Origin: Spartobacteria bacterium UBA6821
GTDB lineage: Bacteria > Verrucomicrobiota > Verrucomicrobiia > Chthoniobacterales > UBA6821
Reading direction: 5' to 3'
DNA: 9,704 nucleotides
NCBI GenBank assembly: GCA_002452515.1
Contig: DKEN01000103.1
Location: 3,773-13,476 of the forward strand
Shown here: in pieces, positions 1 to 6,446 of the stretch
How the letters are laid out: each line of letters begins with the position of its first letter
Numbering within the stretch: the first letter of the stretch is position 1
Made by a program: the position numbers and the translations under genes
The notes under the pieces: model-generated
Told to the model about the DNA's origin: nothing
Seen by the model: the letters and a program-made list of their open reading frames with translations, nothing else
Databases searched by the model: none

Positions 1-58
1 TCCACGCCCCAGCGATCAGGACAAGTAGCAGACCGACACCCCACGCAAGGCCTCTCAA
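1..58 (-). CDS. Partial N-terminus of a probable membrane or signal-peptide protein (runs off left edge)
   Basis: On the minus strand, 16 bases after the prmA stop, an open frame begins at a TTG (58-56) and runs to the window edge. It starts M-R-G-L-A-W-G-V-G-L-L-L-V-L-I-A-G-A-W, a short basic head followed by a strongly hydrophobic stretch. That is typical of a signal peptide or first membrane helix. Two in-frame GTG codons (70-68 and 67-65) are alternative starts. A GGTGG 8 bases before the TTG could act as a weak ribosome binding site, which favours the TTG. The close spacing suggests co-transcription with prmA. Only about 19 residues are visible, so the family cannot be named. The hydrophobic pattern is seen; that it is a real gene is inference. 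Confidence 0.45.
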   Translation of the reverse strand, partial: MRGLAWGVGLLLVLIAGAW

Positions 59-74
59 GATGAACACCACCGGT

Positions 75-938
75 TTAGGCAGCATTTTTTACAAAGAGTT
101 GCGCAGCCCATTTGCCGCGTTGCAGCGTTTTACTGTGTTTTATCCCGAAGAGAGAAAAGGTTTTTTGGATTGCCGGAGTTTCTACTGCCAGAATGCCAGA
201 GAGGATCAGCACCCCGCCCGGCTTGATCGCCTCCACGATCATTCCTGCCGATGCCGTCAGGATGGTGGAGTAGAGATTTGCAGCAACGATGTCATAACCT
301 GCCGTGCCCGGAGGTTTCCACCGCAGGACATCGGCCTTCCTGAACTTGGCAAGAGGAAGTTTGTTGAGCAGGGCATTCTCTTTGGAAATGCGGACGCAGC
401 GGTCGTCAAAATCAACCCCCAGCAACTTCGTGGCTCCGAGGAGTTCGGCGGCAAGCGCCAGAATGCCGGAGCCGCAGCCCAGATCCAGGAGAGACCACTT
501 GGCACCCGATTCCCGAAACGGAGCCGAAGCCTCGACGAGCAACTGGAGGCAGCGTGCTGTCGTGGCATGATCGCCCGTGCCGAAGGCCATGCCGCTGGGA
601 ATAAAAAGAGCCCGCCCCTTGCCACTATTACGCTCTTTCTGAAAAAGCTTCTTATCGCGATAGACGCGTAAAACCCCCGCAACCTTGAGCGGATCGCTGA
701 TTTTCGAGGCCGGAGGCTGCCATCCAGCAGCATCGAAGGGGCGGTAGCTGCCCCCAAAGGCCAGTTTCAGCTTTTTTGCCGTTGCGGCGTCTGTGTAGAG
801 ATCGAGACGAATGGAGCGGGAGGCAGGGAATTTCTTGATGACAAGGGACTGTTCTCCCGCAAATCGGAGCCGTTCAATCCACGTATCCTCCCACTTTTCA
901 GAGGATAGACGGCTCCAAAGATGGGTGATTGTGCTCAT
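75..938 (-). CDS. prmA: Ribosomal protein L11 methyltransferase (PrmA family)
   Basis: A predicted cytosolic SAM-dependent methyltransferase of the PrmA family, which trimethylates ribosomal protein L11. The protein is 287 residues, close to the usual 290-300. The N-terminal part (about 1-100) corresponds to the substrate-binding domain. The PrmA signature G-T-G-D-H-A-T-T lies at 120-127, the SAM-binding motif I D-L-G-C-G-S-G at 152-158, an acidic V-D-F-D at 175-178, and the post-IV motif A-N-L-Y near 220. I chose the ATG at 938-936 because an AAGGAGGA sits directly upstream and family homology begins there. The frame stays open upstream to 1184, but that part runs through the inverted-repeat element and has no PrmA similarity. 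The Shine-Dalgarno to ATG spacing is short (about 3 bases after GGAGG). It diverges from nuoB across a 448-bp gap. Family assignment is firm; L11 as the actual substrate is inferred from the family. Confidence 0.9.
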   Translation of the reverse strand: MSTITHLWSRLSSEKWEDTWIERLRFAGEQSLVIKKFPASRSIRLDLYTDAATAKKLKLAFGGSYRPFDAAGWQPPASKISDPLKVAGVLRVYRDKKLFQKERNSGKGRALFIPSGMAFGTGDHATTARCLQLLVEASAPFRESGAKWSLLDLGCGSGILALAAELLGATKLLGVDFDDRCVRISKENALLNKLPLAKFRKADVLRWKPPGTAGYDIVAANLYSTILTASAGMIVEAIKPGGVLILSGILAVETPAIQKTFSLFGIKHSKTLQRGKWAAQLFVKNAA

Positions 939-940
939 AT

Positions 941-948
941 TCCTCCTT
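941..948 (-). promoter_or_regulatory. Shine-Dalgarno of prmA
   Basis: AAGGAGGA on the minus strand just upstream of the ATG at 938-936. It is the strongest ribosome binding site I see in the window and it fixes the prmA start. The spacer after GGAGG is only about 3 bases. Confidence 0.7.
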
Positions 949-1007
949 GTTATCCGGTTTTTCAGAGAAAGACCCTCATTTTCAACTTGTCCGTTGCGCC
1001 CTCTGTT

Positions 1008-1040
1008 TAGTGTGCGGGATGGTAAATAGATATCCATTTG
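1008..1040 (+). repeat. Left terminal inverted repeat of the 1008-1375 element
   Basis: A 33-base arm, the inverted partner of 1343-1375. The outer 22 bases are a perfect match, then two mismatches (1030-1031), then nine matches ending ATCCATTTG-like. Confidence 0.9.
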
Positions 1041-1342
1041 CCGGAGTGAATTTTGGCGTTTTTCAAGGCGCGAGCGAAGCGGCAGTATCCGTTGCGATAC
1101 TGCCCGAGCAAGCAACGCGGAACCAAGCCTCTGGGAAGAGGCGCGGAGAAGCCTTTCGAAGAAAGGATCCCGAAGGGACGACACTGCCTTGCGGGAGCAA
1201 GGTGCCGTTCAAAAACGCCAAAAGTCACCCGGCCCGGAGGGTTGCGATGAAAATGGCCCGGTGCCTTCGTTGCTCTTCGGTTGCGATACGCAACGGTATC
1301 GCGCCCTCGTCGCGCCTTGGCAGCGGACCATTTTGATCGCAA

Positions 1343-1375
1343 CAAATGGATGGCTATTTACCATCCCGCACACTA
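1343..1375 (-). repeat. Right terminal inverted repeat of the 1008-1375 element
   Basis: A 33-base arm pairing with 1008-1040. Its outer end lies 11 bases upstream of the nuoB ATG, so it occupies the place where promoter or leader sequence for nuoB would normally be. Confidence 0.9.
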
Positions 1376-1386
1376 GGCTCCCCCTT

Positions 1387-1950
1387 ATGTCAACGGCTAT
1401 CCTGCCACCTCCTCATCCGCACGCCACCCAGGTCACAGCACCGATGGCGTATGATTCCAAGATTGAAGGCAACATCATCGTCACGAAACTGGATGCTGCT
1501 ATCAACTGGATCAGAAAGAACGCTCTCTGGCCCATGCCGATGGGTCTCGCCTGTTGTGCCATTGAATTGATGGCAGCCTCTTCCTCCCGCTTCGATATCT
1601 CCCGATTCGGCGCGGAAGTGATGCGTTTCTCTCCCCGTCAGGCCGACGTCATGATCGTGGCCGGAACGGTGACCTACAAGATGGCTCTCTCCGTAAGACG
1701 CATTTACGAGCAGATGCCCGAACCGAAATGGGTGATCGCCATGGGTGCCTGCGCCTCTTCGGGCGGCATGTACCGGAGCTATGCAACCCTTCAGGGCGTT
1801 GACCAGATCATTCCCGTTGATGTTTACATTTCGGGATGTCCTCCCCGTCCCGAGGCCCTGCTTGATGGCCTCATGAGACTTCAGGAGAAGCTGATGACCG
1901 AACATTCCTTCCTTGATCAGAAGAGAGCCTTGCTGGAATCGATCCGATGA
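1387..1950 (+). CDS. nuoB: NADH-quinone oxidoreductase subunit B
   Basis: Predicted NuoB (20-kDa PSST) subunit of respiratory complex I. It holds the terminal iron-sulfur cluster N2, which passes electrons to quinone at the membrane face of the peripheral arm. The protein is 187 residues with the given start. The cluster ligands are all visible: C56-C57 in [11 protein letters not shown]122 in G-A-C-A-S-S-G-G, and C151 in S-G-C-P-P-R-P-E. No Shine-Dalgarno precedes the ATG at 1387. An internal ATG at 1444 (M-A-Y-D-S-K-I-E-G) would also retain all conserved sequence and cannot be excluded. The stop overlaps the nuoC start (ATGA, 1947-1950), so the two are translationally coupled. nuoA, normally just upstream in nuo operons, is absent; the inverted-repeat element lies there instead. 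Confidence 0.96.
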   Translation: MSTAILPPPHPHATQVTAPMAYDSKIEGNIIVTKLDAAINWIRKNALWPMPMGLACCAIELMAASSSRFDISRFGAEVMRFSPRQADVMIVAGTVTYKMALSVRRIYEQMPEPKWVIAMGACASSGGMYRSYATLQGVDQIIPVDVYISGCPPRPEALLDGLMRLQEKLMTEHSFLDQKRALLESIR

Positions 1951-2555
1951 GCGCAGCCGACGACGCTTCAAAAATTGAAAAGGAGTTCGCCTCCGACACG
2001 TTTACTCGAAAGGAATTCCGCGGCGAAACAACCCTGACCTTCGATGCCTCCCGCATCCGGGATCTCTGCTTCTACGCCCGGGATGTTCTGGCTTACGACT
2101 TGCTGCTGGATATCAGCGCCGTGGATAATTTCGGCACCGATCCCCGTTTCGAGGTAGTCTACGAACTCTACTCGCTGGAGAAGAAAACCCATCTCCGTTT
2201 CAAGATCTCTACACCAGAGGATATCGCCGAAGTTGCAACTGTCTGCGATATCTGGCCAACGGCCAACTGGCATGAGCGTGAAGTCTGGGATCTTATGGGC
2301 ATTCGCTTCAAGAATCACCCCGATCTTCGCCGTATCCTGATGTGGGAGGGATATCCCTACCATCCTCTTCGAAAAGATTTCCCGCTCGAGGGTCTCCCCA
2401 GCGATGTGCCGGATCTGGCCTTCACCGAAGTCGCCCCGCTTGCCGGTGGTCCCTTCGTCACCATTCCCACCGATGGTAATACCGAGGTACGCGAGCCCCG
2501 TGCCCGCCATGCCGGAGAGCTCGCGACCGAGGCAACCTTCATCGCGGAGCCTTGA
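1947..2555 (+). CDS. nuoC: NADH-quinone oxidoreductase subunit C
   Basis: Predicted NuoC (30-kDa) subunit of complex I, a peripheral-arm structural protein that packs against NuoB and NuoD. It has 202 residues. The 30-kDa signature is clear at about 107-148: [15 protein letters not shown], then H-P-D-L-R-R-I-L, then P-L-R-K-D-F-P-L. The tail after about residue 150 is less conserved and rich in charged residues and proline. The start ATG overlaps the nuoB stop by 4 bases, and its own TGA overlaps the next start (TTGA, 2552-2555). It is not fused to NuoD as in some gammaproteobacteria, and nuoD does not follow; RNase D does. The remaining complex I genes must therefore lie elsewhere if the complex is made. 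Confidence 0.95.
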   Translation: MSAADDASKIEKEFASDTFTRKEFRGETTLTFDASRIRDLCFYARDVLAYDLLLDISAVDNFGTDPRFEVVYELYSLEKKTHLRFKISTPEDIAEVATVCDIWPTANWHEREVWDLMGIRFKNHPDLRRILMWEGYPYHPLRKDFPLEGLPSDVPDLAFTEVAPLAGGPFVTIPTDGNTEVREPRARHAGELATEATFIAEP

Positions 2556-3667
2556 TCGCCGGGGAATCCGCCTTTCGTGAGTATCTCTCCCGCCTTGCGG
2601 GGGAGAAGCGGGTCGCACTCGACACGGAAGCCGACAGTCTGCATTGCTACTTTGAGAAGCTTTGCCTCATCCAAAGCGGCTGGGGACAGGATCCTCAAAG
2701 TGGCTGGGCGCAGGATCTGGAATTGATCGACCCTCTGGCCGGGCTCCCGTTGACGGATTTCTTCGAGGCTCTGAAGGGAAAAACGATTCTCTTTCATGAC
2801 GCCGACTACGACCTGCGCCTACTGAGACGTTCGGGTGAATTCCCCGATGATGATATCTTCGACACCATGATCGCCGCACGGCTCAGCGGTGAACCGCAGC
2901 TAGGACTTGCCGCCCTTGTGGAGAAATATTTTGGGATCACCCTTTCAAAGGCCTCTCGCAAGGCCAATTGGGCGCAGCGCCCACTTTCCGATCAGATGGT
3001 GGAATACGCGCTCAACGATGTGCGCTTCATGCCACAGCTTGCCGATATTCTTGAGGCGCGGCTCGGTGAACTTGGACGGATGGAATGGTACCGCCAGTCC
3101 CGGGACAGGATGGTCAGGGGAACCCGAGAGACTCGTCAGCGCGATGAGGAAAATCTCTGGCGCATCACCGGTTACGCCGCATTGCCACCGCGCGGATGGG
3201 CTATTCTTCGGGCCATCTGGCACTGGCGCGACAGCGAGGCGAGGCTCTGGGATCGCCCGGCTTTTCATGTACTCTCCAATGACAATCTTCTGCACCTCGC
3301 TGGAGAAGCAGCGAAGGGAGGAAAATTCGCCCGACCCCGCATTCCCCAGCCACGCGCCGACAGATTGGAGGAGGCACTGGAAACAGCCCTTGCTCTTCCC
3401 GAATCCGAATGGCCGCGAATGATCACTGGCGTCCGTATCCGCGCCACCAAGGATCAGATCGACCGCTTTAACAAGCTGCGTGACTTCCGTGATAAAGTCG
3501 CGCGCGACCTCCAACTCGACCCATCGATTCTGGCTCCTAAGGCTGCCCTGGAAGCAGCTGCTGCCAATGCGCATGCCGCCGTTCTTCTTCCCTGGCAGCG
3601 CCAACTTCTCCACCTCCCAGAGCTTCCGGAAGTCGTCGAGGTGGTCGCTGAGTCGACGATGCCCTGA
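2552..3667 (+). CDS. rnd: Ribonuclease D (DEDDy 3'-5' exoribonuclease with HRDC region)
   Basis: A predicted cytosolic 3'-5' exoribonuclease that trims tRNA and other stable RNA 3' ends using two metal ions. It has 371 residues, close to E. coli RNase D (375). The DEDDy residues are visible: D24 and E26 in A-L-D-T-E-A-D, D87 in F-H-D-A-D-Y-D-L, and Y152 with D156 in E-Y-A-L-N-D-V. HRDC-like helical sequence follows from about 200 (N-L-W-R-I-T-G-Y), and a second, weaker unit is possible near 290-360. The start is TTG 2552, giving a 4-base TTGA overlap with the nuoC stop; no later start keeps the first exonuclease motif, so translational coupling is likely. Odd point: residues 41-47 and 49-55 are a tandem duplication (Q-S-G-W-G-Q-D / Q-S-G-W-A-Q-D) between the first motif and L-I-D-P. 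Confidence 0.93.
   Translation: MIAGESAFREYLSRLAGEKRVALDTEADSLHCYFEKLCLIQSGWGQDPQSGWAQDLELIDPLAGLPLTDFFEALKGKTILFHDADYDLRLLRRSGEFPDDDIFDTMIAARLSGEPQLGLAALVEKYFGITLSKASRKANWAQRPLSDQMVEYALNDVRFMPQLADILEARLGELGRMEWYRQSRDRMVRGTRETRQRDEENLWRITGYAALPPRGWAILRAIWHWRDSEARLWDRPAFHVLSNDNLLHLAGEAAKGGKFARPRIPQPRADRLEEALETALALPESEWPRMITGVRIRATKDQIDRFNKLRDFRDKVARDLQLDPSILAPKAALEAAAANAHAAVLLPWQRQLLHLPELPEVVEVVAESTMP
2672..2719 (+). repeat. 24-base tandem duplication inside rnd
   Basis: Bases 2672-2695 and 2696-2719 match at 19 of 24 positions and keep the reading frame, adding eight residues. The duplication falls between the exonuclease I motif and the L-I-D-P strand, in a loop where family members usually have no repeat. 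Confidence 0.75.
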
Positions 3668-3694
3668 TTGGTGCCTCACGTTGTTTCTTCAAGG

Positions 3695-4567
3695 ATGAGC
3701 ATTCCAAGGGAAGTCTCCGATCTCATCGCCCTCGCCCTGAGCGAAGATCTCGGCAGCACCGCTGATCCTTCGGGTGATGTCACGTCACGGGCATTCATTC
3801 CTGCGGATTCCCTTTCCCAAGCCAACATCGTCGCACGCTCCGCCTGTGTCGCTTCGGGACTGGACACGGCTCTTGAGAGCTTCAGGCGCGTTGATCCCTC
3901 TCTGGAACTTACTTTGCATTGCGACGAGGGAGCACTGATGCCTGCAGGATCAACCCTCATCACCGTCAGAGGTTCCACGCGATCCATCCTCTCCGCAGAA
4001 CGTACCGCCTTAAATTTCCTCGGACGGCTTTGCGGTATCGCCACACTCTCCCGGCGGTATGCCGAGGCAGTGCGTGGTTCGAACGTGAAACTCCTCGATA
4101 CACGTAAGACCACACCCGGTTGGAGACTCCTGGAAAAGCAGGCGGTCAAAGCGGGTGGCTGCGTCAATCACCGCCTGGGACTCTATGATGCCGTACTGGT
4201 GAAGGACAATCACCTCGCTGCCTTGGGTGATCTTGCCTTGTTGCCACCGGTTATTGCGCAGATCAGGAAAGAACACCCCGGCGTCGCTATCGAGATCGAG
4301 GCGGACACGCTGGATCAGGTAGAACAACTGATCCGGATGCCGGGGATCGATGTCATCCTCCTCGACAACATGTCGTGTGAGCTCATGGGTGAAGTGGTGG
4401 CTCTTCGTGACAGCTTGGCCCCTCACATCCTGCTCGAAGCCAGTGGCGGCGTGACCTTGGAGAGTGTTCCAAAAATCGCCGCAACAGGAGTTGATCGTAT
4501 TTCCGTCGGAGCCCTGACTCATTCTGCCGTGAATGCCGATCTCTCCTTGGAAATCGAAACTCCCTAA
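3695..4567 (+). CDS. nadC: Nicotinate-nucleotide pyrophosphorylase (carboxylating), quinolinate phosphoribosyltransferase
   Basis: A predicted cytosolic enzyme converting quinolinate plus PRPP to nicotinate mononucleotide, CO2 and pyrophosphate, in de novo NAD synthesis. It has 290 residues (E. coli NadC is 297). Visible family motifs are E-D-L-G near 17-20, E-R-T-A-L-N-F at 102-108, and the substrate-binding run D-T-R-K-T-T-P-G-W-R at 135-144 continuing to G-G-C-V-N-H-R at 154-160. Further on are K-D-N-H at 170-173, E-A-D-T at 202-205, L-L-D-N at 222-225, E-A-S-G-G at 248-252 and V-G-A-L-T-H-S at 271-277. I prefer the ATG at 3695 (27 bases after the rnd stop) because homology begins just after it. 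A TTG at 3668 directly abutting the rnd TGA is an alternative that adds nine residues. nadA and nadB are not in the window. Together with NuoB/C it gives a loose NAD(H) theme, which may be chance. Confidence 0.95.
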   Translation: MSIPREVSDLIALALSEDLGSTADPSGDVTSRAFIPADSLSQANIVARSACVASGLDTALESFRRVDPSLELTLHCDEGALMPAGSTLITVRGSTRSILSAERTALNFLGRLCGIATLSRRYAEAVRGSNVKLLDTRKTTPGWRLLEKQAVKAGGCVNHRLGLYDAVLVKDNHLAALGDLALLPPVIAQIRKEHPGVAIEIEADTLDQVEQLIRMPGIDVILLDNMSCELMGEVVALRDSLAPHILLEASGGVTLESVPKIAATGVDRISVGALTHSAVNADLSLEIETP

Positions 4568-4578
4568 TGCCCTGATTC

Positions 4579-5238
4579 ATGCAGGCTGACACGGTTCTCG
4601 ACGAATCATTCCTGACCGCGGCCTCACCCTGGAACATTCCCGTACGGGTGTTGCCTGTGACCACCTCGAGTAATGACGAACTCCTGAGCCTGGGAGAAAC
4701 AGGATCTCCCACAGGCACCCTCCTATTCGCAGAGCGGCAGACGGCGGGACGGGGACAGTTCCAGCGTGTCTGGGCATCGGCTCAACCACTCGGACTCTGG
4801 TTTTCCCTCCTGCTCCGACTCGAGATCAGTGATACCACGATTCCAGCCCTCTCTTCTTTTGCCTCCGTTGCCTTGGTAGAGACACTTGATGAACTCGGAA
4901 TTCGTGAGGCCAGAATTAAGCCCCCAAACGACCTCTATCTCCATGGTCGCAAGATGGCCGGCATCCTTGTGGAAACACGCACCGGGAAGCATCCCTTCGC
5001 CGTCGTCGGCATCGGACTCAATGTGAATCATCGCCTCGAAGATTTTCCTCCCGAGCTTCTGAAAAGCGCCACCTCGCTGCTCATTGCCTCTGGGCAACGC
5101 TTTAACCGCAATCATGTTGCAGGCGTGCTCCTCAAGGCTCTTGGTCGGAGTGAAGAGCTCCTGCGTGATAATCCCGCGGCGCTCCTTGCCGTGTGGAATA
5201 ACCTGCTGATTCCCGATCCAGAAATCAGACAGGATTAA
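4579..5238 (+). CDS. birA: Biotin--[acetyl-CoA-carboxylase] ligase, C-terminally shortened
   Basis: A predicted biotin protein ligase. It makes biotinyl-AMP and transfers biotin to the carrier lysine of acetyl-CoA carboxylase. The protein has 219 residues and no N-terminal DNA-binding domain, so it is not a BirA-type repressor. Visible motifs are T-S-S-N-D at 29-33, the biotin/AMP loop G-R-G-Q-F-Q-R-V-W at 57-65, P-P-N-D-L-Y-L at 115-121, G-R-K-M-A-G-I-L at 123-130 (with K125, the catalytic-site lysine) and G-I-G-L-N-V-N at 144-150. The loop differs from the common GRGRxGRxW. The start ATG is 11 bases after the nadC stop. The protein ends L-I-P-D-P-E-I-R-Q-D, and the last residues and stop codon lie inside an inverted repeat (5228-5247). 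The usual SH3-like C-terminal domain of about 45-50 residues is missing. The catalytic core is intact, so function is plausible but uncertain. Confidence 0.9.
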   Translation: MQADTVLDESFLTAASPWNIPVRVLPVTTSSNDELLSLGETGSPTGTLLFAERQTAGRGQFQRVWASAQPLGLWFSLLLRLEISDTTIPALSSFASVALVETLDELGIREARIKPPNDLYLHGRKMAGILVETRTGKHPFAVVGIGLNVNHRLEDFPPELLKSATSLLIASGQRFNRNHVAGVLLKALGRSEELLRDNPAALLAVWNNLLIPDPEIRQD

Positions 5239-5306
5239 CAGGATTTACAAAGGCAGGATCGAAAATTTGTTAGTCACTCTTTTTGGTTAATCTTGTTAAT
5301 CCTGTC
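5228..5306. repeat. Inverted repeat of the AGGATTAACAGGAT type between birA and tsaD
   Basis: The left arm 5228-5247 begins GACAGGATTAACAGGATT. The right arm 5287-5306 is its inverted copy with one or two differences, separated by about 39 bases. The TAA within the left arm (5236-5238) is the birA stop. I recall this motif as a dispersed repeat in several bacterial phyla; that is memory, not a search. It could fold in RNA and may weakly end transcription, but it lacks a clean T-run. The rest of the gap (5307-5379) shows nothing recognisable and no clear ribosome binding site for tsaD. Confidence 0.8.
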
Positions 5307-5379
5307 TTAAATTTCCCAACTGGAGTTTTTAACATCAACTACCCAGAACAACGGCAATACATTGCCCAACACCCATCCG

Positions 5380-6441
5380 ATGAAATCCTATAACGGACAT
5401 CAGCCGATTCTTGCCATCGAATCGTCGTGCGACGAAACGGCTGCCGCCGTGCTGCGTGCGCCTGGAGAAATCCTCTCCAGCCTCATCGCTTCGCAGGCCG
5501 AGGAACATGCGCGATTCGGCGGTGTCGTGCCGGAAGTCGCCTCAAGAAACCACCTGCTTGCCGTTGATCCCCTTGTCCGTCGCGCCCTGAAGGAGGCGAA
5601 CCTCACGCCTTGCGATCTGGGAGCGGTGGTTGCCACTTCCGGCCCCGGCCTCGCACCCGCGCTGCTAGTGGGTGCAGCGTATGCAAAAGGCTTCGCCCTC
5701 GCTCTCGGCATCCCCTACCTCGCGCTCAACCATCTGGAGGGCCATCTACTCTCACCCTTTCTCGGTCAGGAAACCATTCCCCATCACATCGCCCTGCTGG
5801 TGAGCGGGGGACATACCCAACTCACCGAAGTCCGTGGCGCGGGAGATTATACCCTGCTCGGCAGGACCCTCGATGACGCCGCAGGGGAGGCCTTTGACAA
5901 AACAGCCAAACTCCTCGGACTCGGTTATCCCGGAGGCATCGAAATCGACCGGCTTGCGGCCACCGGCGATCCCTTGAAATATCCCTTTCCGAAGGCCCTG
6001 ATGGAACGAGGGGAACGCGAGAATCTCGACTTCAGCTTCAGCGGACTCAAAACCTCCGTCCGTTACTTTCTGGAGAAACATCCCTCCATTGCCACCTCAC
6101 CGGAAGGCATGGCTGATCTTTGCGCCTCCATCCGTCATGCAATCGTCGATGTCCTGATCCAGAAAACCGCCCGCGCCGTCGAGGCCTCCGGACTCAATCA
6201 CCAGGAACCAGACGGTTCCGTGCATGTCGCCGTCTCGGGAGGTGTCTCCGCCAATAAGGCTCTCCGAACTGGCCTCCAGGAACTCTGCCGAACCAAGGGT
6301 TGGACACTTCATCTCCCCGCGCCAGAACTCTCAACCGACAACGCGGCAATGATCGCCTTTGCAGCGATCCATCATCTCAAAGTAGGAGAATCGAGTCCTA
6401 TCGGCCTGGAAATTTCACCGCAGTGGGGAGTGGGGAAGTAA
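5380..6441 (+). CDS. tsaD: tRNA N6-adenosine threonylcarbamoyltransferase
   Basis: Predicted TsaD (Kae1/Qri7 family). It transfers threonylcarbamoyl from TC-AMP to A37 of ANN-decoding tRNAs, working with TsaB and TsaE. The protein has 353 residues, as usual for bacterial TsaD. Visible: I-E-S-S-C-D-E-T at 13-20 in the ASKHA fold, the metal-binding H118-x3-H122 in N-H-L-E-G-H, S-G-G-H-T at 142-146, D-D-A-A-G-E-A-F-D-K at 165-174, G-Y-P-G-G at 182-186, V-S-G-G-V-S-A-N-K near 285-293, and D320 in S-T-D-N-A-A-M, the third metal ligand. The ATG at 5380 is chosen because family homology begins soon after. A TTG at 5362 in the same frame is possible. Neither has a good Shine-Dalgarno. It follows birA on the same strand across a 141-bp gap with an inverted repeat, so it may have its own promoter. 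tsaB and tsaE are not nearby. Confidence 0.96.
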   Translation: MKSYNGHQPILAIESSCDETAAAVLRAPGEILSSLIASQAEEHARFGGVVPEVASRNHLLAVDPLVRRALKEANLTPCDLGAVVATSGPGLAPALLVGAAYAKGFALALGIPYLALNHLEGHLLSPFLGQETIPHHIALLVSGGHTQLTEVRGAGDYTLLGRTLDDAAGEAFDKTAKLLGLGYPGGIEIDRLAATGDPLKYPFPKALMERGERENLDFSFSGLKTSVRYFLEKHPSIATSPEGMADLCASIRHAIVDVLIQKTARAVEASGLNHQEPDGSVHVAVSGGVSANKALRTGLQELCRTKGWTLHLPAPELSTDNAAMIAFAAIHHLKVGESSPIGLEISPQWGVGK

Positions 6442-6446
6442 GGCAG

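Larger units (their letters stand above)
1008..1375. mobile_element. 368-bp element with 33-bp terminal inverted repeats and a nested three-way-junction fold (MITE-like or structured RNA)
   Basis: The left arm (1008-1040, starting TAGTGTGCGGGATGG) and right arm (1343-1375) are inverted copies of each other, 31 of 33 positions matching with the two mismatches adjacent. Inside are two further inverted pairs. One is 1041-1066 with 1208-1232 (core TTTTGGCGTTTTT / AAAAACGCCAAAA). The other is 1241-1256 with 1328-1343 (15 of 16). Together they form a closed three-way junction with smaller perfect hairpins in each lobe. The first and last TA (1008-1009, 1374-1375) could be a TA target duplication, as made by IS630/Tc1-type elements. 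No credible protein is encoded. The open frames in it look like repeat translations, arginine- and alanine-rich with no domain. It fills most of the prmA-nuoB gap and ends 11 bases before the nuoB start. Either a non-autonomous mobile repeat or a multicopy structured RNA fits. The inverted repeats are seen directly; the nature of the element is inference. Confidence 0.75.

Noticed and set aside
60..671. Coding region opposite prmA
   Set aside because: It is the antisense of a clearly recognised gene, with Arg/Cys-rich composition and no domain.
939..1184. N-terminal extension of PrmA by 82 residues
   Set aside because: The frame is open, but it lies inside the inverted-repeat element, has no family similarity, and a Shine-Dalgarno precedes the ATG at 938.
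1007..1345. Protein genes inside the 1008-1375 element on either strand
   Set aside because: Open frames of 65-135 residues exist in several frames at once, are rich in Arg and Ala, show no domain, and are explained by high-G+C inverted repeats.
1008..1375. Group II intron, because the element begins near a GTGCG
   Set aside because: No domain V-like hairpin is visible, and the perfect inverted ends are not a feature of such introns.
5228..5306. Rho-independent terminator after birA
   Set aside because: The arms pair, but the loop is about 39 bases and no T-run follows the right arm, so it is listed as a repeat only.
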